From: Terriglobus roseus DSM 18391
Lineage (GTDB): Bacteria > Acidobacteriota > Terriglobia > Terriglobales > Acidobacteriaceae
NCBI RefSeq assembly: GCF_000265425.1
Contig: NC_018014.1
Location: 2,852,001-2,916,000, forward strand
Length of the DNA stretch: 64,000 nt
Direction of reading: 5' to 3'
The position numbers and the translations under genes were made by a program. A model generated the notes under the pieces. That model saw only the letters and a list, made by a program, of their open reading frames with translations, ran no database searches and had not been told where the DNA came from. Within the stretch, counting starts at the first letter, position 1. Every line of letters starts with the position of its first letter. Below are positions 36,669 through 46,372 of the stretch, one piece after another.

Positions 36669-39600
36669 TCAGAATTCGACGCGCAACGATACCTGTCCGG
36701 TTCTATTCCCTCCAAAGTCTGATCCCCGTGATTGCGTGATCTTGCCGAAGCTGGCAGACGTCAGGTCGAGCGTGGGATCGGCTAAATTGGTATGGTTCAG
36801 CACATTAGTAAATGTGCCTTCGGTACGAACTCTCAAGCTCTCGCGAATTCGGAACGTTTTGCTAATTCCAGCAGAGAGGTTAACGGTACCCGGCCCGCGT
36901 AGATCCCCAACTGCTTCTGAGCCATAACGTCCGATGGGCCGCGACCCTACGCCGACATCACAAGTTGCGATGGACGCTGGATCCGAGCTGCCGGGGCACG
37001 CAAAGGCATTTCGATTGAACCAATGAGAGCGTGTGCGCTCTCCGCTGTTCGCATCTGCGATACGGTCCGGCCGCTGGTTTGCGCCACCAACATACGTTCC
37101 GGATCCCGTTCCGGACGGATCGATGTAGCCCGCCGGGAAATAGGCCGTCAAAAACGTACCGCTTTGCATCAGGAAGATGTTGCTCAACTGCCATCCGCCG
37201 AGAAGCGTGTCCGTAACCCGATTCATGTTGCTGCCGAAGATTCGCCCGCGACCTACTGGTATCTCATAGATCAATGTGGACAGCCACCGGTGGCGGCGGG
37301 TCGCGGCAACATTGCCATAATCCACGTGGCGGTCGAAGCTGTCCGTCGCACTGTAGCCACCCTGCTCATCGACGAAACCCGCTGAGTTGAAGTTGCCGGC
37401 GCTCCCTTGGTTGTCGGAAAGGTTCTTGGCAAGCGTGTAGGTGGTTCCGAATGACAGGCCGCGACTCATCCGCCGTGTGAACTCTACCTGCATGGACTGA
37501 TAGTCTGCCTGGGCCGCTGTGCTCCGATTCGTCACCTGGTAAAAGTTCGGGAAGGGGTAGTCCGCCTGCGATGCCTGTGAGGACAAGCGCGTACTGGACC
37601 TTGCTAACTGATTCAGTTGTGGCTGCCAGATCAGGTGCCATGTGTGCAGTCCAACATAGGAGATACGACCGGCAAGGTTATGTCCAAAGTCATGGTCGAT
37701 GGATAGATTCGTTTGCAGGGAATAGGGGTCGTGCCAGTTGGGGTCGATGGCGCTATAGAAGTAAACGCTGCCGAGCGCAGGCGTGAACTGTCCGCTGGCG
37801 GCGGTATTGGGGAAGACAAATGTTGGTGGAACAAACGTCGACGAGCCTGCTGTGTTGGAACCACTGGAGTAGTAATTGGTGAAGGTCTGGTAGTTCTGCT
37901 GCAGTGTCTGCGCGATTGCGTAAAAGAGAGCGCCTGTCGTGGTGATGTTGAAGTAGCCCGCGCCGCCCCGCAGAACCGTTTTGTCATCGCTGAAAGGACG
38001 ATAGGCAAATCCAACACGCGGCATGAAGCGCAGGTGCGGTGCTTTGCGCAGACCCGCAGGCAGACCGGCATCGACATTGCTGACAACCGGCGTGCAAGGA
38101 ACGCCGGCAACGCTACCGCCGCTGGCATACGGGTTGTTCACACCTGCGATAGGGCATGCATTCACATTAGCCAGTTCCTGCACATCAAGTGCACTTGCAT
38201 ACCCTGACGGGTAGATCAGCCTCCCGGTCCGCGCCACGGATGGATCAAAGTTGCCGGCAAGTCCATTGGAGGACGCCAGCGCCGGATGGTACTCATACCG
38301 TAAGCCGAAGGTCAGGTTGAGCCGTTCAGTTGCCTTCCAGGCATCTTGTGCATAGAAGGCGAAACTGTTTGTGGTCGCGTCATTGTCCTGGCGGATGTTG
38401 TTGCTTTGGTTCTGGTACGGGACGCCTGCCAGGAAGTCTGCAAACTGGTCGCCGGTGGCCGTGTTCTGCGCGTCGAAGAGGAAGTTGCCGTAGTTGATTG
38501 AGGGTGTGGCGCCTCCGGCCTGCGTGTGCGCTCCAAGGTGTCGAATGTCGAATCCCAGGCGCATGGTGTGCCCGCCTGCCGTGTACGTGACGTTGTCGAT
38601 GTATTGAAATACTCGCGAGCGCTCTTCATAACCAAGGCGCGACCCGATGGAAGTGACAGGAGCATCACCACCGTTGAAGTTGAGGTGAGGGATGCCGTTA
38701 AAGAATGGCGTCACACTCGTCGTCAGGCCCGTGCTCTGTGTGAATCCCGAACCATCGAAGGGGTTGCTATTGCCATCCTGCTCCAGTGTGAAGCCGAACT
38801 TAGCCTCATTGGCTAGCCGTGGCGTGACTGCAATATTAACGTTACTGGTCAGAATGCGATAGCGCGCGTAGGCCGTGCTGTTCGGAAGGGTCAGGTCGAT
38901 CGGTTGCGATTGATTATTATTCTTCCAGGAGTAACGGACCGAGGCGGTTATCTTGCTTCCAATGACCTGGTCAGCACGTACATCGAATTGATTTGAGTTG
39001 ATGTCGTTTCGCCGCGAACTGAGATAGTTGTAGCCACGATCGGCAACAGCGGCCGACAAAGAGAGATTTGCGTCGATATTGGGATCAGGATAGAACTGCA
39101 GGAACTTGGCGGAGACTGGATTAACGGGCAGGATGTTTCCTGCGTACGTTCCACCGGTGAAGGGGTTCTGCAGCGGCGTGGATGTCTCCTGCGAGAAGTT
39201 TCCCTGTTTCATCAGAACGGTAGGCACAGTGCGCTGCAGCGGCGTCGTCTGTGGGAAGCGAAGTCCCTCAAAGGCTCCGAAGAGGAAGGTTCGATTACGT
39301 CCGTTATATAGGTGCGGGACTACGACAGGGAGACCAACGCTTGCCCCGAAGTCCTTGGCGTCTTTCTGTGGCTTGGTGCTCGCATCAGCGCCAAAGGGTG
39401 TCGCATCTAATGCGTCATTCTGGTAGTACATGTAAGCCGAGCCATGGACCTGGTTCGTACCGCTCTTCGTAATGGTTGTGATCTCACCAGGCTGACCGTA
39501 CTCGGCGTTGTTATTAACGCCGTCGACGCGGATCTCAGCAATGGATTCTGCAGACGGAAAGGCATCGGCTTGCACGTTGTTACTGGTCTGATTTTGCGCG

Positions 39601-40217
39601 GAGATGCCATCGACCGTCGTGTCCGTCTGCGAAGGCAGACCACCCTGGATGGAATAGCGCACCGAAGGGGCGGGACGCGTTGATGGCGCTGGTGGATAGC
39701 CTGCACTGTCTGGCTGCACACCAGGTAAAGCCTGCACCACGCTCAAAGGCGAGGTGGATCCTGCACCACGATAATTCGCCGGTAAATCAAGGACCGCCTG
39801 CGGTGTCAGAGTGGCTGATATCTGAGCGTTTTCTAGGTTGATCAGCCCCGCGTCTGTCGCGCTGACCGTGACCGCATCGTTGACATCGCCCGTTTTGAGT
39901 GTGACGTCGAAGCGCAGTTCCTGACGCGACTGCAGCAAGATGCCCGTTGACGTCGATGTAGACAGTCCCGCTGCCTGAGCCATGATGTCGTAGTGGCCTG
40001 GCTCAAGATTCAGCGAGGTATAGCTTCCGTTGCTGTCGCTTGTGGCAATACGGTCCGTATTGCTTTCCGTCCGGTGCAGTCTAACGGTTGCATTTGGAAC
40101 GCGAGCACCCGTCTTGTCCTGGACGGTGCCGGAGATGCTGCCAAGCGTTGACTGCGCCAGAGCACATGGCGCGACGACGACAACAAGCGCAATGGGGAGG
40201 AGAGAGCGACGATGCAT
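36669..40217 (-). CDS. TonB-dependent receptor, Oar-like, intact
   Basis: 1182-aa outer-membrane receptor from ATG 40217 (MHRRSLLPIALVVVVAPCAL), GAGG 7 nt upstream; the frame to 40310 runs into the MATE gene's tail. Order: signal peptide; regulatory-like domain at about 25-110 (SISGTVQDKTGARVPNATVR, TSDSNGSYTSLNLEPGHYDI); plug at about 125-260 (QAVLDLPANYRGAGSTSPLS, VRYSIQGGLPSQTDTTVDGI); then a long barrel with PYSLQTNLSIDHDFGHNLAG and the closing GQVSLRVEF ending in Phe. It lies 46 bp behind the MATE gene, so the two may be co-transcribed. Ligand unknown. Unlike the receptor at 1-2774 it has no lesion. Confidence 0.9.
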   Translation of the reverse strand: MHRRSLLPIALVVVVAPCALAQSTLGSISGTVQDKTGARVPNATVRLHRTESNTDRIATSDSNGSYTSLNLEPGHYDIMAQAAGLSTSTSTGILLQSRQELRFDVTLKTGDVNDAVTVSATDAGLINLENAQISATLTPQAVLDLPANYRGAGSTSPLSVVQALPGVQPDSAGYPPAPSTRPAPSVRYSIQGGLPSQTDTTVDGISAQNQTSNNVQADAFPSAESIAEIRVDGVNNNAEYGQPGEITTITKSGTNQVHGSAYMYYQNDALDATPFGADASTKPQKDAKDFGASVGLPVVVPHLYNGRNRTFLFGAFEGLRFPQTTPLQRTVPTVLMKQGNFSQETSTPLQNPFTGGTYAGNILPVNPVSAKFLQFYPDPNIDANLSLSAAVADRGYNYLSSRRNDINSNQFDVRADQVIGSKITASVRYSWKNNNQSQPIDLTLPNSTAYARYRILTSNVNIAVTPRLANEAKFGFTLEQDGNSNPFDGSGFTQSTGLTTSVTPFFNGIPHLNFNGGDAPVTSIGSRLGYEERSRVFQYIDNVTYTAGGHTMRLGFDIRHLGAHTQAGGATPSINYGNFLFDAQNTATGDQFADFLAGVPYQNQSNNIRQDNDATTNSFAFYAQDAWKATERLNLTFGLRYEYHPALASSNGLAGNFDPSVARTGRLIYPSGYASALDVQELANVNACPIAGVNNPYASGGSVAGVPCTPVVSNVDAGLPAGLRKAPHLRFMPRVGFAYRPFSDDKTVLRGGAGYFNITTTGALFYAIAQTLQQNYQTFTNYYSSGSNTAGSSTFVPPTFVFPNTAASGQFTPALGSVYFYSAIDPNWHDPYSLQTNLSIDHDFGHNLAGRISYVGLHTWHLIWQPQLNQLARSSTRLSSQASQADYPFPNFYQVTNRSTAAQADYQSMQVEFTRRMSRGLSFGTTYTLAKNLSDNQGSAGNFNSAGFVDEQGGYSATDSFDRHVDYGNVAATRRHRWLSTLIYEIPVGRGRIFGSNMNRVTDTLLGGWQLSNIFLMQSGTFLTAYFPAGYIDPSGTGSGTYVGGANQRPDRIADANSGERTRSHWFNRNAFACPGSSDPASIATCDVGVGSRPIGRYGSEAVGDLRGPGTVNLSAGISKTFRIRESLRVRTEGTFTNVLNHTNLADPTLDLTSASFGKITQSRGSDFGGNRTGQVSLRVEF

Positions 40218-40263
40218 GTTAGGCCTCAAGATTGTGAAGTAGAAGTGTGGTCCGCGGTGCGCT

Positions 40264-41820
40264 TCAACGCACTCGCAGCGGGGACAGCAAAGCAATGGAG
40301 TGAGTGGCATCTGCTGCAGCTTCCGACCGCATACGATGTTGCCAAAGGACGGTAAGAAGAAGACCGGAACTTACGGAGGCGATGGCTCTTCCCATCCACA
40401 GTCCGACAGCGCCATATCCCAGGGGAAACGCAAGTAAGTACGCCGCCGGCATACCAAGCACCCAGTTACAGAAGACGCTTACCCACAAAGGCGTGCGCGT
40501 ATCACCAAGTCCAGTTAAGGCAGACGCCTGCACTACGAATGCCGCATCGCCAAGAATAAGAACGCTGCACAGCCAGAACAACGGCGTCGCTGCTGCAACG
40601 ACGTGGTTGTCTGTCGTATAGAAGGAAGCGAGCTTGTGAGCGAAGCTGAGAAAAGCAACCGCTGCAATCGCTCCATAGCCAAGCGCGAGCAACATTGTCG
40701 CCTTGGTAGCGCTCCGCACGCCGCGCAGGTCGTTACGTCCAGCGGCTTGACCAACACGGATCATCGCTGCGTAAGAGAGTCCGGTTGGGACCATATAAAC
40801 GAACGCGTTCAAATCAAGTGCCACCTGATGGGCAGCAAGCAAATTCGTTCCTAGCCGAGCACAAAGTAGCGACATGAACGTAGATATGCCGAGTTCCAGG
40901 GAGAATTCCAGGCCGGAAGGCCAACCGACTTGTAGCAGCGCCCGCAGCCTTGCTGCATCCGGACGAAGCGTGGCGAGCCTCGGGCGCTGGTGCATCTGCC
41001 GCAGAGCGAAGACCACGCCGGGTACCAGTAACAGCAACATCCAAAAACGCACAACAACCGTGGCCCACCCTGAGCCTGCGAGTCCCATGGCAGGCATGTG
41101 CCAGTGCCCATACAGCAGAAGCCAGTCGAAGAGCAGATTCACAGCTCCAGAAGTTACCAAGGACGCCGTGATGAGTCCGACACGGTTGATGGATTGCAGA
41201 AACCGCCGCAATGCCATGTAAAGCATCAGTGGAACGGTGGACCAGACCAATGCACGAAGGTAGGTTTGTGTTATTAAAGCGACATCTCGTGAGACGCCAA
41301 ATCGCGGCAGCAGAGTGCCGAAGCCAAGGGTGAGAAGCATTACCAGCGGCGTCGCGAGGACAACGATCCACATCGACTGCGCAAGCATGCGCACACACTC
41401 TTGCTTATCGTTACGTCCGGCAGCCTGCGAAACATAGGTCTCAAGGCCATTAAGCAGGTAGATCGCAAAGAATGCGATCGCGTAGTAAATTGTGTTGCCA
41501 AGCGAGGACGCAGCGATAGCCGCCGCGGAATGCGGCAGTCGTCCGATCATGAGGGCGTCGACAATATAGGTCGACATCCAGCCCAACTCTCCAAGCGCAA
41601 GGGGCAACCCAATGCGTGTGCATGCGGCGACCTCGCGTCGAAGGCTAACGGCAGATACCGCAGGCGCATTCTCAAGCAGCGCACTGCCATCAGCGCTGCT
41701 TGATGAAATAGAAAGCAACTCAACTCCTTGAGGGATGGATTCTTCCTTCTGATGCAACATGCGTGCTGCTGAAAAATCAGATTTTGACAGAGTGAAACGC
41801 GGAACGGCTTCTGGTTTCAC
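40264..41820 (-). CDS. MATE-family multidrug/cation antiporter (NorM-like)
   Basis: Polytopic inner-membrane exporter with about 12 helices, driven by proton or sodium gradient. The annotated 518 aa starts at a GTG (41820) and has about 55 polar residues before the first MATE element (REVAACTRIGLPLALGELGW); ATG 41760 is another option and neither has a clear ribosome site. Family landmarks: ALMIGRLPHSAAAIAASSLG, NGLETYVSQAAGR, LLFDWLLLYGHWHMPAMGLAGSGWAT region, GWPSGLEFSLELGISTFMSL, LLAAHQVALDLNAFVYMVP and VGQAAGRNDLRG in the second half. Substrates cannot be read from sequence. Divergent from the deacetylase gene 80 bp away. Confidence 0.88.
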   Translation of the reverse strand: MKPEAVPRFTLSKSDFSAARMLHQKEESIPQGVELLSISSSSADGSALLENAPAVSAVSLRREVAACTRIGLPLALGELGWMSTYIVDALMIGRLPHSAAAIAASSLGNTIYYAIAFFAIYLLNGLETYVSQAAGRNDKQECVRMLAQSMWIVVLATPLVMLLTLGFGTLLPRFGVSRDVALITQTYLRALVWSTVPLMLYMALRRFLQSINRVGLITASLVTSGAVNLLFDWLLLYGHWHMPAMGLAGSGWATVVVRFWMLLLLVPGVVFALRQMHQRPRLATLRPDAARLRALLQVGWPSGLEFSLELGISTFMSLLCARLGTNLLAAHQVALDLNAFVYMVPTGLSYAAMIRVGQAAGRNDLRGVRSATKATMLLALGYGAIAAVAFLSFAHKLASFYTTDNHVVAAATPLFWLCSVLILGDAAFVVQASALTGLGDTRTPLWVSVFCNWVLGMPAAYLLAFPLGYGAVGLWMGRAIASVSSGLLLTVLWQHRMRSEAAADATHSIALLSPLRVR

Positions 41821-41900
41821 ATGCGAAACATAAGCTTGAAACTCGTCTGGGGAAGGCTCTTCAAGAGCGACACCAGATCATCTGAGCCTGAGAGGATTTC

Positions 41901-42668
41901 ATGCGCGTTCTGGTTCTTTCGCCGCATCGTGATGATGCAGCCTTCTCATGCGGATTGATTCTGCACGAACTTCTCTCCGCAGGACACAGCGTTTCCATCG
42001 TGAACGTTTGCACAGTCAGCCGATACGCTCCCTACGCCTCGCAGGACAGCCACGACGTTACTCGGCTGGTCACTGCACTGCGGATGCGAGAAGACCTCGT
42101 ATTTATACAAACGATCTTGCGGGCAACTGGAGCGAAGAGCGACCAGGTCCATCTAGGGGATCTGGCATGGCAGGATCTGCCAATTCGCTGGGGAACGGAG
42201 GACGCACACTCCTTGTCTCCAGCAGACCTTCGGCAGGACGAGGTGCAATCGTTGGCGCGGAGCTTTGCCTCACTCCCCTTTACAGATCTCGTGTTGGCGC
42301 CGATGGCCTTGGGAGGCCATATCGACCATCGACTGGTCTACGAAGCAGCTAGGCACACCTTTAGCAGTGCCCGCCTTCTCTTCTACGAGGATCTGCCGTA
42401 TGCATGTCGGATGTCCGCAGACAAACGAGAGAACTCTGCTTTGAGCCCCGGACAGGTGCTTCAGGAAGCATGGTTTCCACTGGAGCCGGCATCCGCTGCG
42501 TCGAAGCGAGATTACGCGATGTGTTATCCATCTCAGATCGCGGTCGACGTCTCCGACGAGATGCAAACATACGCTATGGCCCATAGCGGCAGAGAACGGT
42601 TTTCCGCGAGCCCAGAAGCATTACAGAAGCTGCGCACCGCGCTCCAGAGACAAGGAGTTCCCGATTGA
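41901..42668 (+). CDS. PIG-L/LmbE-family N-deacetylase
   Basis: 255-aa zinc-dependent deacetylase of N-acetylglucosamine-type substrates. ATG 41901 is preceded by AGAGG. Zinc motif near the N-terminus SPHRDDAAFSCG (usual SPHPDDE; the second Asp position is kept) and the third ligand in GGHIDHRLVYEA near residue 138. The fold is Rossmann-like with no signal peptide, so cytoplasmic. Its stop overlaps the next gene's ATG by one base (TGATG), coupling it to a GT2 glycosyltransferase. Together they look like a two-gene glycoconjugate-modifying unit. Confidence 0.85.
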   Translation: MRVLVLSPHRDDAAFSCGLILHELLSAGHSVSIVNVCTVSRYAPYASQDSHDVTRLVTALRMREDLVFIQTILRATGAKSDQVHLGDLAWQDLPIRWGTEDAHSLSPADLRQDEVQSLARSFASLPFTDLVLAPMALGGHIDHRLVYEAARHTFSSARLLFYEDLPYACRMSADKRENSALSPGQVLQEAWFPLEPASAASKRDYAMCYPSQIAVDVSDEMQTYAMAHSGRERFSASPEALQKLRTALQRQGVPD

Positions 42669-43498
42669 TGAAACTACCCTCTCCAAGTCAAGAGAACGCG
42701 GGCCCTGAAGTCTCTATTCTGATGACGGCGTTTAATAGCTCCACATATCTTGCGGAGGCCTTCGATAGCATTCTGAGTCAGGCAACATCTCGCATTTGGG
42801 AACTTCTCTTTGTGGACGACGGATCCACCGACGGAACTCTTGCCATCGCTCGGCAGCATGCGAACCGGTATTCCGGAAGAATTCGTGTTCTGGTACATCC
42901 GGGCGGTGTCAATCGAGGGATCAGCGCGTCACGTAATCTTGCGCTGCGTTATGCCCGCGCGCCTCTAATCACTTTCCTCGACTCCGATGATGTCTGGCTT
43001 CCACACCATCTGGAGACGCAGGCGTCTTTGCTGGATGACATGCCCCACGTAACGATGGTTTATGCAGCGGCCGAACGCTGGGTCGACTTCACAGTCCCGT
43101 TCCATGAACAGAGCTCCCGCGCAGCCAACTGGGGAAGTAATTACATACCACCGCTGATACCCAGGGGGGCGTCCGTCGGTCTGCTGGCACGTGGAGAACT
43201 GCTACGTTGGTTTCGGGAAGATGAGAGTATGGTCCCGTGTATCTGCACGGTCATGCTAAGAACCGCAGCGGCAAGGATGGTTGGCGGCTTCTGTGCCGAC
43301 TTCCGAGGACTTTACGACGATCAGGCGTTCCACGCAAAGGTCGCACGGCAATACGATATTTATGCGCACGACGTTTGTGTCGCGCGTTATCGTCAACATC
43401 CGGCTTCGTGCTGTGCTCGGGCACGTTTGGATGATCAGATTGAGCAGAAGGAGCGCGACAAGTTCCAGGCATTCCTGTCGTCGACTCAAGGAACTTGA
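42668..43498 (+). CDS. Family 2 glycosyltransferase
   Basis: 276-aa inverting GT-A enzyme using a nucleotide sugar. ATG 42668 within TGATG, coupled to the deacetylase. Motifs: EVSILMTAFNSSTYLAEAFD at the N-terminus, LLFVDDGSTDGTLAIARQHA, NRGISASRNLALRYARAPLI and the metal-binding TFLDSDDVWLPHHL near residue 100. Later GLYDDQAFHAKVARQYDIY and CVARYRQHPASCC are typical acceptor-side residues. No membrane helix, so probably cytoplasmic or peripheral. Acceptor unknown. Confidence 0.9.
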   Translation: MKLPSPSQENAGPEVSILMTAFNSSTYLAEAFDSILSQATSRIWELLFVDDGSTDGTLAIARQHANRYSGRIRVLVHPGGVNRGISASRNLALRYARAPLITFLDSDDVWLPHHLETQASLLDDMPHVTMVYAAAERWVDFTVPFHEQSSRAANWGSNYIPPLIPRGASVGLLARGELLRWFREDESMVPCICTVMLRTAAARMVGGFCADFRGLYDDQAFHAKVARQYDIYAHDVCVARYRQHPASCCARARLDDQIEQKERDKFQAFLSSTQGT

Positions 43499-43508
43499 TC
43501 GATGAAGC

Positions 43509-43836
43509 TACGGCGGCCGCGTCGCCATCCTTCCCGGACAGGCACCCGCCGAGGAGTTCAGCACCCTTGCGCATGAACTCGCATACGAAATGCTCCACAA
43601 GGCAGAGCGCCGCACAGCGACCTCAGAGACCGTACGTGAAACAGCAGACCATCGGCCTTGACGCTGGCCAAGCCTCCGCCGACTACATCCACCTGTTGTA
43701 CGGCAACGCCGTTCTGCTGACGGAAAGCCTCGAGGTCATCTAGAAGACATCAGATCTCATCCTCTCTTCTACTGAGACGGCACCCGACGCAGCCAAACAG
43801 AACAAAACCACCGAAGCAGTCGCGGAGGTGGCGTAG
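43509..43836 (+). pseudogene. Remnant of an ArdC-like (DUF1738 / zinc-protease) antirestriction gene
   Basis: Only the C-terminal part can be read. YGGRVAILPGQAPAEEFSTL then AHELAYEMLHKAERRTATSE and TVRET appear in one frame, with the zinc motif HELAH changed to HELAY. After a deletion/frameshift, IGLDAGQASADYIHLLYGNA then VLLTESLEVI follows, a TAG at 43741, and KTSDLILSSTETAPDAAKQN to TAG 43834-43836. The region normally linking the two blocks (about 15 residues) is missing. ArdC proteins are usually plasmid- or ICE-borne, so this marks past transfer. Confidence 0.65.
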
Positions 43837-44090
43837 TGCAGACCATCCTCAACATCCTCACGCATGCCTCTTGGTGATCCATCCTATGAATGAGACTCGT
43901 GACAGGCCGCTCCGCACCCGCTATTCCAGCGATTTGGGACATCTGAAGTCGTGGCTATGGGATCTGGGCATAGTGGAAAAGATATCGATGACTTCATCGT
44001 CTCCCTAGTTCGCGATCCGCTCCTTCCTTCGTCGGTCAGCGTGTCGGCCTTCTAACCAGAGAAACAGCACGATGTATGTGTGGCGGGTGT
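43837..44090. other. Intergenic stretch, no gene recognised
   Basis: Between the ArdC-like remnant and the 3' end of the kinase gene. Short translatable fragments only; possibly more of the same decayed element. Confidence 0.45.
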
Positions 44091-45494
44091 TTATGGACGG
44101 AGGATCTTCTCTGCGTTGTGGTTGTCGTTGTCGAAGGAGGGTGGCAGCAGTATCTGAACATTTAGACCTCCTGCGGATCTGTTGCTTGCCATAATTTTGC
44201 CTCCGTGGAGATGTACGGCTCGCTCCGCGATCGCCAGCCCTACGCCGAAACCACCGGAGCTCTCTGATCTCGCCATGTCGACCCGATAGAACGGGCGGAA
44301 TATATGAGAGAGATGATCGAGCGGAATCCCGGGGCCGGTATCTCTCACAGAGACCTTGAAACCGCCGGGCGGGATCTGAACAGCCATTGCCTGATGGACG
44401 TCAAGGTTGCTGAGCTCGACTTCCACGACGCCCCCGGGCGGCGTATAGCGAATCGCATTTCGGAGGATGTTCTCGATGGCGCGGCTGAGCATGACAGGCT
44501 GCCCCGTCATTAAGCTGTTCCTCACGTTAGAGTGAAACTCGATTCTGCAACCCCGTGCACTTGCCTCAAAGTTCGCAGCCTCCAACAACTCTTCGATCAA
44601 TAGCTGCATTTCGAAACTGTCCAGACGAGGCGTCTGCCGTGTGCTCTCCAGCAGCGAGAGCGTCAGCATCTCTCCGATGAGTTCATTGACTTTCCCTGTC
44701 TCTTGCTCCATGTGATCGAAGACTGCCTGGTCGGCGTTGCTGTCCTCTCGGGCGAGTTCGACGGCCATACACAGGCGTGCGAGTGGCGAACGAAGCTCGT
44801 GTGAAACGTCACGGATGAGCATTTTCTGCGCGTCGATCAGTTCGCTCACGCGATCCGCCATGCTGTTGAAGTCGGCCATTAGTGTCCGCACATCGGCGCT
44901 GTCAAATTGTCCCCAGCGTGATGGGCCTGGAACAGGAAGACGAGTATCCAGGTCGCCGGCAGTAAAGGTGCGAAATGCTGCAGAGAGGGCTCGAAGGGGA
45001 CGAGTCAGCAGGTACGCAAAAAGGAACGTCACCAGAATGGACAGTGGCAAGGCGCTCTTAGGAAATGGTGGGAATAACGGAGGACGGATAAATGGCGAAC
45101 TGAGGACGATAAACCACTTTGCTCCCGAAGCCAGCGTGATAGGCATCGCATGAATCCATTGACTGCCGTTCCTCTTACCGGTCAATGCGTCCTTGCTGAT
45201 GGAACGCTGTAGGGCTTCTGCTTCTACCTGCGTTATCGAGCGGCCACAGAGTGGTTTCCCCTGGGCGTTTGCAACGATCCAGAGAGGATCAGAAAGCGAA
45301 ACAGCAGAACAACCGTGGGAGCGATAGTCCTCGAGCGCTATCGTCAGAGTGTGTTGCGCGGAACTCTTGAAGATGGCTTCCAGCTCAGTCGGAGAGTGCG
45401 GCACGTCATCCGGAAAGAAGATAGTCGCGCCTACGAACACGGCAAGCGTTGCAAGCCAGAAGGAGAGAAAGAGTTGCAGGAAGAAGGTGCGCAT
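44091..45494 (-). CDS. Sensor histidine kinase, CpxA/EnvZ-like
   Basis: 467-aa two-helix membrane kinase. Order: TM1 (LQLFLSFWLATLAVFVGATIF), periplasmic sensor of about 120 residues, TM2 (ALPLSILVTFLFAYLLTRPL), HAMP (LRALSAAFRTFTAGDLDTRL), H-box RDVSHELRSPLARLCMAVEL with His near 245, N-box ENILRNAIRYTPPGG, G1 RDTGPGIPLD, F-box IFRPFYRVD and G2 GGFGVGLAIAERAV. It lies 7 bp after its response regulator gene and back to back with the RND efflux operon, the classic envelope-stress/efflux arrangement. The periplasmic domain does not tell me the signal. Confidence 0.92.
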   Translation of the reverse strand: MRTFFLQLFLSFWLATLAVFVGATIFFPDDVPHSPTELEAIFKSSAQHTLTIALEDYRSHGCSAVSLSDPLWIVANAQGKPLCGRSITQVEAEALQRSISKDALTGKRNGSQWIHAMPITLASGAKWFIVLSSPFIRPPLFPPFPKSALPLSILVTFLFAYLLTRPLRALSAAFRTFTAGDLDTRLPVPGPSRWGQFDSADVRTLMADFNSMADRVSELIDAQKMLIRDVSHELRSPLARLCMAVELAREDSNADQAVFDHMEQETGKVNELIGEMLTLSLLESTRQTPRLDSFEMQLLIEELLEAANFEASARGCRIEFHSNVRNSLMTGQPVMLSRAIENILRNAIRYTPPGGVVEVELSNLDVHQAMAVQIPPGGFKVSVRDTGPGIPLDHLSHIFRPFYRVDMARSESSGGFGVGLAIAERAVHLHGGKIMASNRSAGGLNVQILLPPSFDNDNHNAEKILRP

Positions 45495-45501
45495 CGGCTA
45501 C

Positions 45502-46239
45502 TCAGGCCTCTTCCATGCGAGCCACCGGCATGGATGGAGAGAAGAGGTAACCGGTGCTCCGTATCGCGATGAGTCCGCCCGTGAACAGTGGAAAGACTTC
45601 AAGCTTCTTACGCAGACGCGAGACGTGCATATCAACACTTCTGTCGTACGCGCGATGCGGCCTTTCCAGCGCTTCGATGCAAAGAACCTCTCGGTTAAGC
45701 ACTTCGCCCGGATGAGATAGAAAGATGCGCAGGAGGAGGTATTCCACGTCCGTAAGATCGATTGAGCGGCCATGGAACGTTATCTGACGGTGCAACGGAT
45801 CGATGGCAAACCCCGGAGTTGCCTCTGCAGCAGGCATATCAGCGCGAGGCACGACATGCGCGCGACGAACCACAGCGCGCATGCGAGCGAGTAACTCTCG
45901 TGGGTTGAACGGCTTCGGAAGATAGTCGTCCGCTCCCATTTCGAGGCCGACAATCCGGTCGATCTCTTCGCCTCTTGCGGTAAGCAGAAGGACATGGGGG
46001 TTCATCTCGCGTTGGAGACGACGCAAAACCTCAAAGCCATCGAAATCCGGCAACATCACATCAAGGACGACTAGTTCCGCACGGACTCTACGTGCGGCCT
46101 CCATGCCCGATGCTCCGGTGTGTGCAGCAGTGACGTCCCAGCCGTGACGAGTCAAGTAGTCCCGCAGCATCGAGCAGAGTTTCACGTCATCATCGATGAC
46201 CAGCACGCGGTCCTTCTGGATGGTCTGCGCTTCTGTCAT
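45502..46239 (-). CDS. OmpR/PhoB-family response regulator, CpxR-like
   Basis: 245 aa. Receiver domain: RVLVIDDDVKLCSMLRDYLT, phosphoacceptor in LVVLDVMLPDFDGFEVL near residue 58, Lys in GADDYLPKPFNPRELL. Winged-helix output domain: ITFHGRSIDLTDVEYLLLRI, LNREVLCIEALERPHRAYDR and MHVSRLRKKLEVFP. Transcribed with the kinase and divergently from the RND operon. The three 10-bp direct repeats at 46295-46324, a layout typical of OmpR-family sites, lie in the 133-bp gap between them, so this is the first candidate to bind them. Confidence 0.92.
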   Translation of the reverse strand: MTEAQTIQKDRVLVIDDDVKLCSMLRDYLTRHGWDVTAAHTGASGMEAARRVRAELVVLDVMLPDFDGFEVLRRLQREMNPHVLLLTARGEEIDRIVGLEMGADDYLPKPFNPRELLARMRAVVRRAHVVPRADMPAAEATPGFAIDPLHRQITFHGRSIDLTDVEYLLLRIFLSHPGEVLNREVLCIEALERPHRAYDRSVDMHVSRLRKKLEVFPLFTGGLIAIRSTGYLFSPSMPVARMEEA

Positions 46240-46294
46240 GTGTATCCAGCCTCTTCCCTAGTCTGCGCCCAAACCCTTTCCAGACGGATGTTCC

Positions 46295-46324
46295 GTGACA
46301 CTTCGTTACACTTTGTGACCCATC
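46295..46324 (+). promoter_or_regulatory. Triple 10-bp direct repeat, predicted OmpR-family operator for RND operon
   Basis: Three consecutive 10-mers: GTGACACTTC, GTTACACTTT and GTGACCCATC. Phase of 10 bp puts all three on one DNA face. It ends 49 bp before the ATG of the adaptor gene. The same element occurs at 56242-56271 and 61585-61614, and a two-repeat form at 61487-61506. Confidence 0.7.
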
Positions 46325-46372
46325 ATTACCACGGTTCAACTTTGGCCGATCACTCTTGGATAAGAGGTAACC

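Noticed and set aside
40814-41398. 194-codon minus-strand frame
   Set aside because: Out-of-frame overlap with the MATE gene, no domain.
43495-43743. 82-codon gene after the glycosyltransferase
   Set aside because: Its frame mixes an unrelated start with the second half of the ArdC-like remnant.
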